Of a stretch of 64,000 bases of DNA, positions 8,310-17,371 are shown one piece after another. The first letter of the stretch is position 1. The number at the start of each line of letters is the position of its first letter. Made by a program: the position numbers and the translations under genes. The notes under the pieces were generated by a model that saw only the letters and a list, made by a program, of their open reading frames with translations, did not search any database and had not been told where the DNA came from. Source of the stretch: Bradyrhizobium sp. CIAT3101 (GTDB lineage Bacteria > Pseudomonadota > Alphaproteobacteria > Rhizobiales > Xanthobacteraceae); NCBI RefSeq assembly GCF_029714945.1, contig NZ_CP121634.1:7337001-7401000 (forward strand). Reading direction: 5' to 3'.

Positions 8310-8986
8310 GACGAATAGATCCGCTCATACAGCACACGCAGCATTCCGGCCGTCGCACCCCAGATGTAGCGCTCCGCAAACGGCATCGCATAGTAAAACC
8401 GCTCCATGCCGCGGAATTCCTTGCTGTGCACCTGGTGGTTCGCCGGATTCATCAGGAAGGATAGCGGCACTTCGAATGCGTCATCAACCTCGGAATGGTT
8501 GATCGTCAACTGAAATCCCGGCCGCACCCGGGCGACCGTCGGCAGGATGCGGAAGCCGAACGCGGTGCCATAGAGATCGAGATAGCCGATCGGCTCGACG
8601 AAATCTCTGGACAGCCCGACCTCCTCCTCGGCCTCGCGCAGCGCAGCGTCGAGCGGCGAGGAATCGGTCGCATCGATCTTGCCGCCGGGAAAGGCGATCT
8701 GGCCGGCGTGGTCGTTGAGATTGGCCGAACGCTGCGTCAGCAGGATGGTCGGCTCGGGATGGTCGACAACCGCGATCAGCACGGCTGCGGGACGCACCGG
8801 CTGCTCGCGCGCGACGATCTCGAGCATCTTGTCGGTGCCGGGATCGCCGGAGGCCGGAACGATGTTGGGATCGAACAGGCCCGGCGGAACGTCGAAGCCG
8901 AGCCTCGCCCTGGTGCGCGCAAAGAAATCCGTTCCACGGAAAGCGACGGGCTCGCTCTTCTCGCTTTTGGAGATAGGCTTGTTCAA
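8306..8986 (-). CDS. CoA pyrophosphatase-type NUDIX hydrolase
   Basis: A 226-residue protein. 'RPAAVLIAVVDHPEPTILLTQRS' (in part) and 'HAGQIAFPGGKID' lead into the Nudix box G-x5-E-x7-REUxEExGU ('LREAEEEVGL'). The 'LTQRS..LNDHAGQIAFPGG' form is the signature of the NudL/CoA-diphosphatase subfamily, which cleaves CoA to 4'-phosphopantetheine and 3',5'-ADP. It overlaps both neighbours by 4 bases (ATGA), so it is cotranscribed and coupled. Confidence 0.9.
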   Translation of the reverse strand: MNKPISKSEKSEPVAFRGTDFFARTRARLGFDVPPGLFDPNIVPASGDPGTDKMLEIVAREQPVRPAAVLIAVVDHPEPTILLTQRSANLNDHAGQIAFPGGKIDATDSSPLDAALREAEEEVGLSRDFVEPIGYLDLYGTAFGFRILPTVARVRPGFQLTINHSEVDDAFEVPLSFLMNPANHQVHSKEFRGMERFYYAMPFAERYIWGATAGMLRVLYERIYSS

Positions 8987-9615
8987 AGCGCGGCCCTCAC
9001 CTGCTCCGCATCGGCCATGGCGAAGAATTCGCCGGCCGACTCGACGCCGAACATCGGCTGGCCATCGACCATCCGCTCCTCGCCCATGTCAACCAGATCG
9101 TAGTAGAGCGCGCGGGTGACCTTGGCCCAAAGATCGGCGCGGACGTGGAGATAGGGCGTCAGGCCGCCATCCCTGGCCTGCTCGAACCGCAGCCGGTGCG
9201 CGGCATCGCAGGTGACCCAGTCGTCGACATTGGTACGGAAGCTCAGCAGGCGATGGCTTTCCTCGCCGGCCTTCAGCATCTCGACCGCCATGAACGGCGC
9301 GTCGTCGACGCGGATACCGACCTTCTCCACCGGCGTGACGAGGAAATGCTTGTCGCCCTCGCGTTTGAGGATGGTGGAGAACAGGCGGACCAGCGCGTGA
9401 CGGCCGATTGGCGTGCCCATGTAGAACCAAGTACCATCGGAGGCGATTCGGATGTCGAGATCGCCGCAAAACGGCGGATTCCACAGATGCACCGGAGGCA
9501 GGCCCTTTTTGGCGCCTTCGGCACCGGCAGCACTTTTGGCGGCGGCAGTGAGCCCCTCAAGACCGCGATCGGCGCTCTGCCCTTGGTTCGCCATGGTTTG
9601 CCCTGACTTTGTCAT
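8983..9615 (-). CDS. DUF1285 domain protein
   Basis: A 210-residue protein. After a low-complexity Ala/Gly N-terminus, 'PPVHLWNPPFCGDLDIRIASDGTWFYMGTPI' (in part) and 'HFLVTPVEKVGIRVDDAPF' match DUF1285, a two-domain fold of unknown reaction. ATG at 9615 has no clear ribosome-binding site; the in-frame ATG at 9594 has aggg upstream and may be the true start. It is the first gene of the minus-strand run ending with TauE/SafE and overlaps the NUDIX gene by 4 bases. Confidence 0.88.
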   Translation of the reverse strand: MTKSGQTMANQGQSADRGLEGLTAAAKSAAGAEGAKKGLPPVHLWNPPFCGDLDIRIASDGTWFYMGTPIGRHALVRLFSTILKREGDKHFLVTPVEKVGIRVDDAPFMAVEMLKAGEESHRLLSFRTNVDDWVTCDAAHRLRFEQARDGGLTPYLHVRADLWAKVTRALYYDLVDMGEERMVDGQPMFGVESAGEFFAMADAEQVRAAL

Positions 9616-9861
9616 TTCGCACGGATGTCGTTTGGCACGATTGGTGCAGGTCTACGTTGTAAATCGGTGCGCGGTTCCACCCCCGCATTAGTCCGGTGTG
9701 GAGGTCGCCACTTCGTGATGCCCTACATAACCCTAAGCCGATAAGGTGGGGATAGGTTAATTCAACGAATACATGGCCTTCCTGCAAGTCTAGCATGGGG
9801 CCCAACACGACGCGAAATGACGACGCAAGATGGCCGCGTGGCAGGCTTAAGGAGCTAACGG

Positions 9862-10860
9862 ATGGCGGAAAGTGTCGAGAAACTCGAAGACGGCATCGTC
9901 CGTTCGGCCGAGCAGGTGTCGAGCCAGGTGCGCGCGGCAAAGGACGCGATCGCATCCGTGATTTTCGGCCAGGATCGCGTGATCGAGAACACGCTGGTCA
10001 CCATCCTCTCCGGCGGCCACGCGCTTTTGATCGGCGTGCCCGGCCTCGCCAAGACCAAGCTGGTCGAGACGCTCGGCGTCACGCTCGGTCTCGATGCCAA
10101 GCGCATCCAGTTCACGCCCGACCTGATGCCGTCGGACATTCTCGGCGCCGAAGTGCTCGACGAGAGCACGGCGGGAAAACGCTCGTTCCGCTTCATCTCC
10201 GGTCCGGTGTTCGCGCAGCTCCTGATGGCCGACGAGATCAACCGCGCCAGCCCGCGCACGCAATCGGCGCTGCTGCAGGCGATGCAGGAGCAGCACATCA
10301 CCGTCGCCGGCGCGCGCCACGATCTGCCGAAACCGTTCCACGTGCTCGCGACGCAAAACCCGCTGGAGCAGGAAGGCACCTATCCGCTGCCCGAAGCGCA
10401 GCTCGACCGCTTCCTGATGGAGATCGACGTCGATTATCCCGATCGCGATGCCGAACGCCGGATCCTGTTCGAGACCACCGGTGCCGAGGAGACGCTGGCA
10501 AAGGCGTCATTGACGGCGGATGCGCTGATCACCGCGCAGCGGCTGGTGCGCCGCCTGCCGGTCGGCGATTCCGTGGTTGAAGCCATCCTGTCGCTGGTGC
10601 GCTCGGCCCGTCCGGGTCCGGACAGCGGCGAGGCCGGCAAGTTCATCGCCTGGGGCCCCGGCCCGCGCGCCAGCCAGTCGCTGATGCTCGCCGTGCGCGC
10701 CCGCGCGCTGATCGATGGACGTCTCGCGCCTTCGGTCGACGACGTGCTCGACCTCGCTGAACCCATTTTGAAGCACCGCATGGCATTGACGTTCCAGGCG
10801 CGCGCCGAGGGGCGCACGATTCCGGACGTGATCAAGCAATTGAAAACACGGATCGGTTGA
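9862..10860 (+). CDS. MoxR-family AAA+ ATPase
   Basis: A 332-residue protein with aaggag 7 bases before the ATG. Walker A is 'GVPGLAKT' (58-65) and Walker B is 'LLMADEINR' (120-128). 'RASPRTQSALLQAMQE' and 'ATQNPLEQEGTYPLPEAQLDRF' (in part) are MoxR signatures. MoxR ATPases act with von Willebrand A proteins as chaperones that insert cofactors or mature cell-envelope and enzyme complexes. The next three genes are such partners, in a tightly packed plus-strand operon. Confidence 0.94.
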   Translation: MAESVEKLEDGIVRSAEQVSSQVRAAKDAIASVIFGQDRVIENTLVTILSGGHALLIGVPGLAKTKLVETLGVTLGLDAKRIQFTPDLMPSDILGAEVLDESTAGKRSFRFISGPVFAQLLMADEINRASPRTQSALLQAMQEQHITVAGARHDLPKPFHVLATQNPLEQEGTYPLPEAQLDRFLMEIDVDYPDRDAERRILFETTGAEETLAKASLTADALITAQRLVRRLPVGDSVVEAILSLVRSARPGPDSGEAGKFIAWGPGPRASQSLMLAVRARALIDGRLAPSVDDVLDLAEPILKHRMALTFQARAEGRTIPDVIKQLKTRIG

Positions 10861-11804
10861 TGGCCGCAGAGACCGGGCACACAACAAAGGAGATCATCGC
10901 GATCCGACGTGCCGATGGCGAAAGCCGTACGCTCGCCGCTTCGCTGCCGCGCCTGGTGCTTGAGGCCCGCCGCATCGCCGCCAACGTCATCCACGGCCTG
11001 CATGGAAGGCGCCGCGCGGGTTCCGGCGAAAACTTCTGGCAATACCGCCGCTTCGTGTCGGGCGAGCCGTCGCAGAATGTCGACTGGCGCCGTTCGGCGC
11101 GTGACGATCATCTCTATGTCCGCGAGCTCGAGTGGGAAGCCTCGCACACGGTCTGGATCTGGCCTGACCGGTCGCCGTCGATGGCGTTTGCCTCGAAGAC
11201 CGCGCGTGAATCCAAATTGGAGCGCACGCTGATCGTGGCCTTCGCGCTGGCCGAGCTGCTGGTCGCGGGCGGCGAGCGCGTCGGCATTCCCGGGTTGATG
11301 GCACCGACCGCGAGCCGCAGCGTCATCGACAAGATGGCGCAGGCCATGCTGCATGACGATGCCGACCGGCTCAGCCTGCCGCCGTCCTTTGTTCCCGCCG
11401 CACTCGCCGAAACCATCTTGCTGTCGGATTTCTGGTCGCCGATCGCGGAGATCAGGACGACGCTCGCGGGGCTCTCCGGCTCCGGCGCGCATGGCACGCT
11501 GGTGCAGATCGTCGATCCCGCCGAGGAAAGCTTCCCCTATTCGGGCCGCGTCGAGTTCGTCGAGCCGGAAGGTTTCGGCGTGATCACCGCCGGCCGCGCC
11601 GAGAGCTGGGCGGAGGATTACACCACGCGGCTGGCGCTGCATCGCGACCAGATCCGCGCCGAGACCAACAAGCTCGACTGGCTGTTCACGACGCATGCGA
11701 CCGACCGCTCGGCTGCCGAGCTCCTGCTGTTCCTCCATGCCGGCATGCAGGTGAGCAAGTCGGGCGCCCGCACCCATTCGATCAAGGCGGGGCCAGCCGC
11801 ATGA
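10860..11804 (+). CDS. DUF58 (vWA-like) protein, MoxR partner
   Basis: A 314-residue protein. The ATG shares its A with the TGA of moxR (TGATG). 'RRAGSGENFWQYRRFVSGEP' (51-70) and 'DWRRSARDDHLYVRELEWE' are the DUF58 core. 'WPDRSPSM' supplies an intact MIDAS-like DxSxS (D103-S107). No transmembrane segment is seen, so it is a cytoplasmic partner of the ATPase. It overlaps the next gene by 4 bases (ATGA at 11801). Confidence 0.92.
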   Translation: MAAETGHTTKEIIAIRRADGESRTLAASLPRLVLEARRIAANVIHGLHGRRRAGSGENFWQYRRFVSGEPSQNVDWRRSARDDHLYVRELEWEASHTVWIWPDRSPSMAFASKTARESKLERTLIVAFALAELLVAGGERVGIPGLMAPTASRSVIDKMAQAMLHDDADRLSLPPSFVPAALAETILLSDFWSPIAEIRTTLAGLSGSGAHGTLVQIVDPAEESFPYSGRVEFVEPEGFGVITAGRAESWAEDYTTRLALHRDQIRAETNKLDWLFTTHATDRSAAELLLFLHAGMQVSKSGARTHSIKAGPAA

Positions 11805-14614
11805 TGGGATTGCCGCTCGCCTTCACCGAACCGCTGCTCCTGATCGGCCTCATCAGCCTGCCGGTGCTGTGGTGGCTGCTGCGCGTGATGCCGCCGCGGC
11901 CGCGCCGCATCGAGTTTCCGCCGACGCGCCTGTTGTTCGACATCGCGCCACGCGAAGAGACGCCGTCGCGGACGCCGTGGTGGCTGACCGCCCTGCGGCT
12001 GCTCGCCGCAGCTTTGGTGATCTTCGCCGCCGCCGGCCCGATCTGGAATCCGCAGACCGGCCTTGCCGCCAGCAAGGCGCCGCTGATGATCATGCTCGAC
12101 GACGGCTGGAGCGCCGCATCGAATTGGGACACGCGGATCCGGGCCGCCGACGAGCTGATTGCGAACGCCGACAACGACCGCCGCGCGATCGCGCTGGTGT
12201 CGTTGTCCGAGCCGAACCGCGACATCACGCTGATGCCGGCGGGTGCGGCGCGCGTTGCGCTGCGGCAGATCGTGCCAAAGCCCTATTCGATCGAGCGCGT
12301 TGAAACCCTCACCGCGGTCGATCGTTTCCTGAAAGCGACCGGTGACTGCGAGATCGCCTGGCTTTCCGACGGCGTCGACACGGGCCGCGGCGAAGAGTTC
12401 GTCGCCGGGCTCGGCAAGACCATCGGGGATCGCAGCTTGACGGTGTTCGAGGGCGGCACCTCCTCCCCGCTGGCATTGGTCGCGGCGGAAAACGCGGCGG
12501 CGAAGATGACGGTGAAGGTGCTTCGCACCGACGGCGGCATCGCCGCCGGCACCGTGCGGGCGCTGGACCAGAAGGCCTCGCCGATCGGCGAGGCGCGCTT
12601 CACCTTCGGACCACAGGACAAGGAAGTCGAAGCCGCGTTCGACCTGCCGGTCGAATTGCGCAACGACATCTCGCGGCTCGAGATTTCGGGCGAGCGTTCG
12701 GCCGGTGCGGTGCAGCTGCTCGACAAGCGCTGGCGGCGGCGCGCCATCGGCATCGTCTCGGGCGCAAGCAGCGAGACTGCCCAGCCGCTGCTGGCGCCGA
12801 CCTTCTACCTGACGCGTGCGCTGGCGCCGTTCGCCGACGTGCGGCTCGCCGACAAAGGCTCGCCGCAGCAGGGCATCACACAATTTTTGGACCAGAAGCT
12901 GCCGATGATCATCCTGGCCGATGTCGGCACCATCGCGCCGGAATTGCGCGAGCGCCTCAACGCCTGGATCGCCCAGGGCGGCGTGCTGGTGCGGTTCGCC
13001 GGCCCCAGGCTGGCGCAGGCCGAGGACGATCTGGTTCCGGTCAAGCTGCGCAAGGGCGGCCGCACGCTCGGCGGCAGCCTGACCTGGGAAAAGCCGCAGC
13101 ATCTCGCCGCGTTCGCGGCCGACGGTCCGTTCACCGGCGTCGTCGTGCCCAAGGATGTCACGGTGAGCCGGCAGGTGCTGGCCGAGCCCGACGCCGTGCT
13201 CGCCACCAAGAGCTGGGCCTCGCTCGAAGACGGCACGCCGCTCGTGACCGGCGAGCATCGCGGCAAGGGCATCGTCAGCCTGTTCCATGTCAGCGCCGAC
13301 ATGCGCTGGTCGGATCTGCCGATGTCCGGCACCTTCGTCGAAATGCTCCGGCGTGTCGTCGACATGTCCGGCTACACCGCCAAACCCGGCGCGGGCGTTG
13401 CCGCCGAGGCGACCGCCGAGACGCTGGCCCCGCTGCATCTGCTCGACGGCTTCGGCGCCTTCGGGCCGCCGCCGGCCACCGCCAAGCCGCTGACGGCTGA
13501 TTATCGCGACCGCGCCACGCCGGACCATCCGCCCGGCTTCTACGGTCCGGCAGAAGGACCGCTCGCCGTGAACACGCTCGCAGCCGCCGACCGCATCGCA
13601 GCTCTCAATACCGCGGGCCTGCGCGCCCGGCACGCCACCTACACCAACGCCGAGCCGCGCGACTTGCGCGGATGGCTGCTGTCGACGGCGCTGGCGCTGT
13701 TCCTGGTCGACGCCATCATCGTGGCGCTGCTCGGCGGCGGCCTCGCCGCACTGCTGCGTCGCCGCGCTGCGCCTGCCGTGATCCTGCTTGGCGTCATGCT
13801 CGCCGGCATCGCGGTGCTGTCGCCGACGCCGTTGCGCGCCGACAGCGCATCGGACGATTTCGCGATGAAGTCGACCTCGCAGACCCGCCTCGCCTATGTC
13901 GTCACCGGCAATGCCGACGTCGATTCCATCGTCAAGGCCGGCATGTCGGGCCTGACGCTGTTCCTGGCGCAGCGCACCGCGCTCGAGGCCGGCGACCCCG
14001 TCGGCGTCGATCCCGCGCGCGACGAGCTCGCCTTCTTTCCGCTGATCTACTGGCCGATCGTGCCGGGCGCGCCGAAACCGCCGCAGGACGCCATCAACAA
14101 GATCGACGCCTACATGAAGCAGGGCGGCACCGTGATCTTCGACACCCGCGATGCGGTCGAAGCGCCGCCCGGCGAGAACGGCGCCTCGCAGACGCCGGGC
14201 ATGCAGTCGCTGCGCGAGATCCTGTCCTCGCTCGACGTGCCCGAGCTCGAGCCGGTGCCGCGCGAGCATGTGCTGACAAAAACCTTCTACCTGCTGCGCG
14301 ACTTCCCCGGCCGCTTCAACTCGGGCCAGACCTGGGTCGAAGCGCTGCCGCGCGAGGACGACGACGAGAGCGCGCAGCGCCCCGCACGCGGCGGTGACGG
14401 CGTCTCGCCGATCATCATCACCTCCAACGACCTCGCGGGCGCCTGGGCACTCCGTCCCGACGGCCAGCCGATGCTGCCGCTGACGCCGGGCGAACCGCGC
14501 CAGCGCGAATTCGCCTACCGCGCCGGCGTCAACATCGTGATGTACACGCTGACCGGCAACTACAAGGCCGACCAGGTGCACGCACCGGCCCTGATCGAAC
14601 GTCTCGGCCAATAG
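11801..14614 (+). CDS. BatA-like membrane protein with C-terminal DUF4159
   Basis: A 937-residue protein. The N-terminus 'FTEPLLLIGLISLPVLWWLL' and 'RRIEFPPTRLLFDI' match the aerotolerance BatA-type N-terminal domain, with a second transmembrane segment near 64-80. The vWA-like region has 'MLDDGWSAAS' at 99-107, so its MIDAS is degenerate (D-D-G-W-S instead of D-x-S-x-S). Two more hydrophobic segments lie near 625-675. The C-terminal part ('TRLAYVVTGNADVDSIVKAG', 'ELAFFPLIYWPIVPGA') is DUF4159, related to glutamine-amidotransferase-like folds. The second ATG three bases downstream is also possible. Confidence 0.88.
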   Translation: MMGLPLAFTEPLLLIGLISLPVLWWLLRVMPPRPRRIEFPPTRLLFDIAPREETPSRTPWWLTALRLLAAALVIFAAAGPIWNPQTGLAASKAPLMIMLDDGWSAASNWDTRIRAADELIANADNDRRAIALVSLSEPNRDITLMPAGAARVALRQIVPKPYSIERVETLTAVDRFLKATGDCEIAWLSDGVDTGRGEEFVAGLGKTIGDRSLTVFEGGTSSPLALVAAENAAAKMTVKVLRTDGGIAAGTVRALDQKASPIGEARFTFGPQDKEVEAAFDLPVELRNDISRLEISGERSAGAVQLLDKRWRRRAIGIVSGASSETAQPLLAPTFYLTRALAPFADVRLADKGSPQQGITQFLDQKLPMIILADVGTIAPELRERLNAWIAQGGVLVRFAGPRLAQAEDDLVPVKLRKGGRTLGGSLTWEKPQHLAAFAADGPFTGVVVPKDVTVSRQVLAEPDAVLATKSWASLEDGTPLVTGEHRGKGIVSLFHVSADMRWSDLPMSGTFVEMLRRVVDMSGYTAKPGAGVAAEATAETLAPLHLLDGFGAFGPPPATAKPLTADYRDRATPDHPPGFYGPAEGPLAVNTLAAADRIAALNTAGLRARHATYTNAEPRDLRGWLLSTALALFLVDAIIVALLGGGLAALLRRRAAPAVILLGVMLAGIAVLSPTPLRADSASDDFAMKSTSQTRLAYVVTGNADVDSIVKAGMSGLTLFLAQRTALEAGDPVGVDPARDELAFFPLIYWPIVPGAPKPPQDAINKIDAYMKQGGTVIFDTRDAVEAPPGENGASQTPGMQSLREILSSLDVPELEPVPREHVLTKTFYLLRDFPGRFNSGQTWVEALPREDDDESAQRPARGGDGVSPIIITSNDLAGAWALRPDGQPMLPLTPGEPRQREFAYRAGVNIVMYTLTGNYKADQVHAPALIERLGQ

Positions 14615-14621
14615 GATAGAG

Positions 14622-16685
14622 ATGAATTACGGCATCGCCTTCACGCCGCTGGTTCCCGCGATCGTCCTCTGGATCGCGCTCGCCGCTATCGTCGTCATCG
14701 CGCTCGTTCTGTTCGTGGCGCGGGCGCGCGGCGCCGCCGTGCGCGTGGCTGCGCTGGCGCTGTTCCTGCTGGCGCTCGCCAATCCCTCCTTCACGCGCGA
14801 GGACCGCGATCCGCTCACCTCGGTCGCCGCCGTCGTCGTCGACAAGAGCCCGAGCCAGAATTTCGGCAAGCGCAACCAGGAGGCCGCGAAGGCGCAGGAA
14901 GCGCTGGTCGACAGCCTGAAGAAGATCAAGGGACTCGAAGTGCGCGTCGTCGAAGCCGGCCAGGCCGACGGCGAGACCGACGGCACAAAACTGTTCGGCG
15001 CGCTGGCCTCCGCGCTGTCGGACGTGCCGGTCGACCGCGTCGCCGGCGCGTTCCTGATCACCGACGGCCGCGTGCACGACATCCCGGCCAACGCAGCCGC
15101 GCTCGGCTTCCAGGCGCCGGTGCAGGCGCTGGTCACCGGGCAGAAGGACGAGCGCGATCGCCGCATCGCGATCACAGCGGCGCCGCGCTTCGGCATCGTC
15201 GGCCAGAACCAGACCATCACCTACAAGCTGGACGATCAGGGCGTTACCGGCGAGCGCGCCAAGGTCACGGTCCGCCGCGACGGCGAGGTCATCAACGAGC
15301 GCACGCTCGCAAGCGGCCAGAGCGCCAGCGTCGACGTCGAGATCAAGCATGCCGGGCCGAACATCGTCGAGATCGAGGCCTCGCCGCTCGAGCGCGAACT
15401 GACGCCGGTGAACAATCGCGCCGTCGTCGCCATCGACGGCGTGCGCGACAAGCTGCGCGTGCTCCTGGTGTCCGGCGAGCCGCATTCCGGCGAGCGCACC
15501 TGGCGTAACCTGTTGAAGTCCGACGCCAGCGTCGACCTCGTGCATTTCACCATTCTGCGTCCGCCGGAGAAGCAGGACGGCACGCCGATCAACGAATTGT
15601 CGCTGATCGCGTTTCCGACCCGCGAGCTGTTCCAGCAGCACATCAACGAATTCCAGCTGATCATCTTCGATCGCTACGCCCGCCAGGGCGTGCTGCCGAT
15701 CGCCTATTTCGACAACATCGCGCGCTATGTGCGCGCCGGCGGCGCCGTGCTGGTGTCGGCCGGACCGGACTACGCCTCGACCACCAGCATCTGGCGCACG
15801 CCGCTCGACACGGTGCTGCCGGCAGAACCGGTCGGCGTCACCGAGAAGCCGTTCTATGCGCATCTCTCCGACATCGGCAAACGCCATCCCGTCACGCGCG
15901 GGCTGGAAGGTTCGGCCTTCGAGCCGCCGCACTGGAGCCGCTTCTTCCGCACCGTCGAGACCCGCAATTCGGTCAACCCGCCGGTGATGACGGGCGCGGA
16001 CGGCAAGCCGCTCTTGTTCCTGTCGCGCTTCGGCGAGGGCCGCGTCGCGTTGCTGCTGTCCGACCACATCTGGCTGTGGGCGCGTGGCTACGAGGGCGGC
16101 GGTCCGCATCTCGATCTGCTCCGGCGGATGTCGCACTGGCTGATGAAGCAGCCGGACCTCGACGAGGAAGCGCTGCGTCTCCAGGTGCAGGGCAAGGATC
16201 TCGTCGTGGTACGCCAGACCATGGCTGATAGCGTGCAGCCGGTGAGCGTGACCTCGCCCTCCGGCGTCTCGCGCGATCTGACGCTCAGCCCCGGCGACCC
16301 CGGCGAATGGCGCGCGAGCCTTCCCGCGAGCGAGCTCGGCCTGTGGGCTGCGACCGACGGCACGCTGAAGGCGCTGATCAATGTCGGACCGACCAATCCG
16401 AAGGAGTTTTCGGAAGTCACCTCCACCACCGACACGTTGAAGCCGCTGACGCAGGCGACCGGCGGCAGCGCGGTGCGGATCGCGGATGGCGGCAGCGTCG
16501 AGCTGCCGCGCATCGTCCCGGTGCGCTCGACCAGCACCTTTGCCGGCGACGGCTGGATGGGCGTGCGAATGCGCGACGCCAGCGTCGTCAAGGGCGTCGG
16601 CGTGCTGCCGATCTTCGCCGGCCTGATCGGCCTGCTCTTGCTGCTCGGCGCGTTTGCCGCGACCTGGGTGCGCGAGGGGCGCTAG
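14622..16685 (+). CDS. large membrane protein with vWA-like and GATase-like regions
   Basis: A 687-residue protein, 7 bases after the previous gene with aggatagag before the ATG. Two N-terminal hydrophobic segments (about 10-33 and 38-55) are followed by 'VVVDKSPSQN' with an intact DxSxS (D74-S78) and 'FLITDGRVHDIP', as in vWA folds. A Rossmann-like central section ('KLRVLLVSGEPHSGERTWRNLL' in part, 'FQLIIFDRYARQG') resembles class I glutamine amidotransferase-like domains found in this operon type. One C-terminal transmembrane helix is near 660-680. It is the last gene of the MoxR operon. Confidence 0.87.
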   Translation: MNYGIAFTPLVPAIVLWIALAAIVVIALVLFVARARGAAVRVAALALFLLALANPSFTREDRDPLTSVAAVVVDKSPSQNFGKRNQEAAKAQEALVDSLKKIKGLEVRVVEAGQADGETDGTKLFGALASALSDVPVDRVAGAFLITDGRVHDIPANAAALGFQAPVQALVTGQKDERDRRIAITAAPRFGIVGQNQTITYKLDDQGVTGERAKVTVRRDGEVINERTLASGQSASVDVEIKHAGPNIVEIEASPLERELTPVNNRAVVAIDGVRDKLRVLLVSGEPHSGERTWRNLLKSDASVDLVHFTILRPPEKQDGTPINELSLIAFPTRELFQQHINEFQLIIFDRYARQGVLPIAYFDNIARYVRAGGAVLVSAGPDYASTTSIWRTPLDTVLPAEPVGVTEKPFYAHLSDIGKRHPVTRGLEGSAFEPPHWSRFFRTVETRNSVNPPVMTGADGKPLLFLSRFGEGRVALLLSDHIWLWARGYEGGGPHLDLLRRMSHWLMKQPDLDEEALRLQVQGKDLVVVRQTMADSVQPVSVTSPSGVSRDLTLSPGDPGEWRASLPASELGLWAATDGTLKALINVGPTNPKEFSEVTSTTDTLKPLTQATGGSAVRIADGGSVELPRIVPVRSTSTFAGDGWMGVRMRDASVVKGVGVLPIFAGLIGLLLLLGAFAATWVREGR

Positions 16686-16759
16686 TTGCCCGAACGACAC
16701 ATTTAGCGACGGTCCGCCTGGGCCGTTGCCGCGGCGGTTGACATCCGCTGACCGATCGG

Positions 16760-16782
16760 GCGATGTTACAATATAACATCGC
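16760..16782. promoter_or_regulatory. Zur-like box upstream of DUF2946/TonB receptor genes
   Basis: GCGATGTTA-CAATA-TAACATCGC is a perfect 9-bp inverted repeat with a 5-bp spacer, ending 42 bases before the DUF2946-like ATG. It fits the 23-bp Zur consensus described for proteobacteria (GAAATGTTATA-N-TATAACATTTC) at nearly every core position. Zur represses zinc-uptake genes when zinc is replete. Binding here is inferred. Confidence 0.7.
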
Positions 16783-16824
16783 GACGCCCGGTTGGCGCCT
16801 CGCGATGCGGGGTGGCGTTTTCAG

Positions 16825-17223
16825 ATGAAGTGGTTCCGGTCGAATATCAGGCACGGCGCTCGGCTCGCGTTGTTCGCGATGCTGGTGCAGTTCGCGCTGA
16901 CCTTCGGTCACAGCCACTGGTTCGCGCAGGCCGCGCCGCTTGCGCAAGGCCAACTGGCCGACAGCGCCAAGACGATCGCATCGACCGATCGCGCGGCGAT
17001 CCAGAAGCAGTCCCCGGCAAATCCCGATCGCGAACCGCCGGGCGACGACAATTGCGCGATCTGCGCGCTGGTCGCGATGGCCGGCACGGTCACGTTCGCG
17101 ACGCCGCCCTTGCTGTTGCTGCCGCAGGCGGTCGAGCTGCTCTACCGCACCACCGATGCCGAATTCATCCATCTGGAATCGGCAAGCCACGCGTTCCAGC
17201 CACGCGCTCCTCCCGCCTCCTGA
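16825..17223 (+). CDS. DUF2946-like small exported protein
   Basis: A 132-residue protein. The start at 16825 puts a hydrophobic stretch 'LALFAMLVQFALTFGHSHW' at residues 12-30; an upstream in-frame start at 16792 is possible. 'DDNCAICALVAMAG' gives a CxxC pair and is followed by a second hydrophobic stretch. The layout (N-terminal anchor, GHSHW, CxxC) resembles DUF2946 proteins, often found beside TonB-dependent metal receptors. The receptor gene follows 148 bases downstream and a Zur-like box lies just upstream, so a role in zinc acquisition is inferred. Confidence 0.68.
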   Translation: MKWFRSNIRHGARLALFAMLVQFALTFGHSHWFAQAAPLAQGQLADSAKTIASTDRAAIQKQSPANPDREPPGDDNCAICALVAMAGTVTFATPPLLLLPQAVELLYRTTDAEFIHLESASHAFQPRAPPAS

Positions 17224-17371
17224 TCCCCATCGATTGAGCTGCCTTCGACATCGGCCGCGCGTCGCGCCGATTCCGCAAGGCTATCGAAATTGATCCGTCG
17301 CGTGTCGACGGCGCGTGCCGCCTGCAAGTGCTCCGAATGAGCGCGGCGGTGCGCGATCGGAAATCAGGACA

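Noticed and set aside
11618..14611. Very long minus-strand open frame opposite the DUF58/DUF4159 genes
   Set aside because: It is rich in Arg, His and Gln with no domain and is the antisense shadow of a GC-rich gene on the plus strand that has clear motifs.
14529..16700. Long minus-strand open frame opposite the last MoxR-operon gene
   Set aside because: Same composition bias and no recognisable domain; the plus strand carries the transmembrane and vWA-like features.
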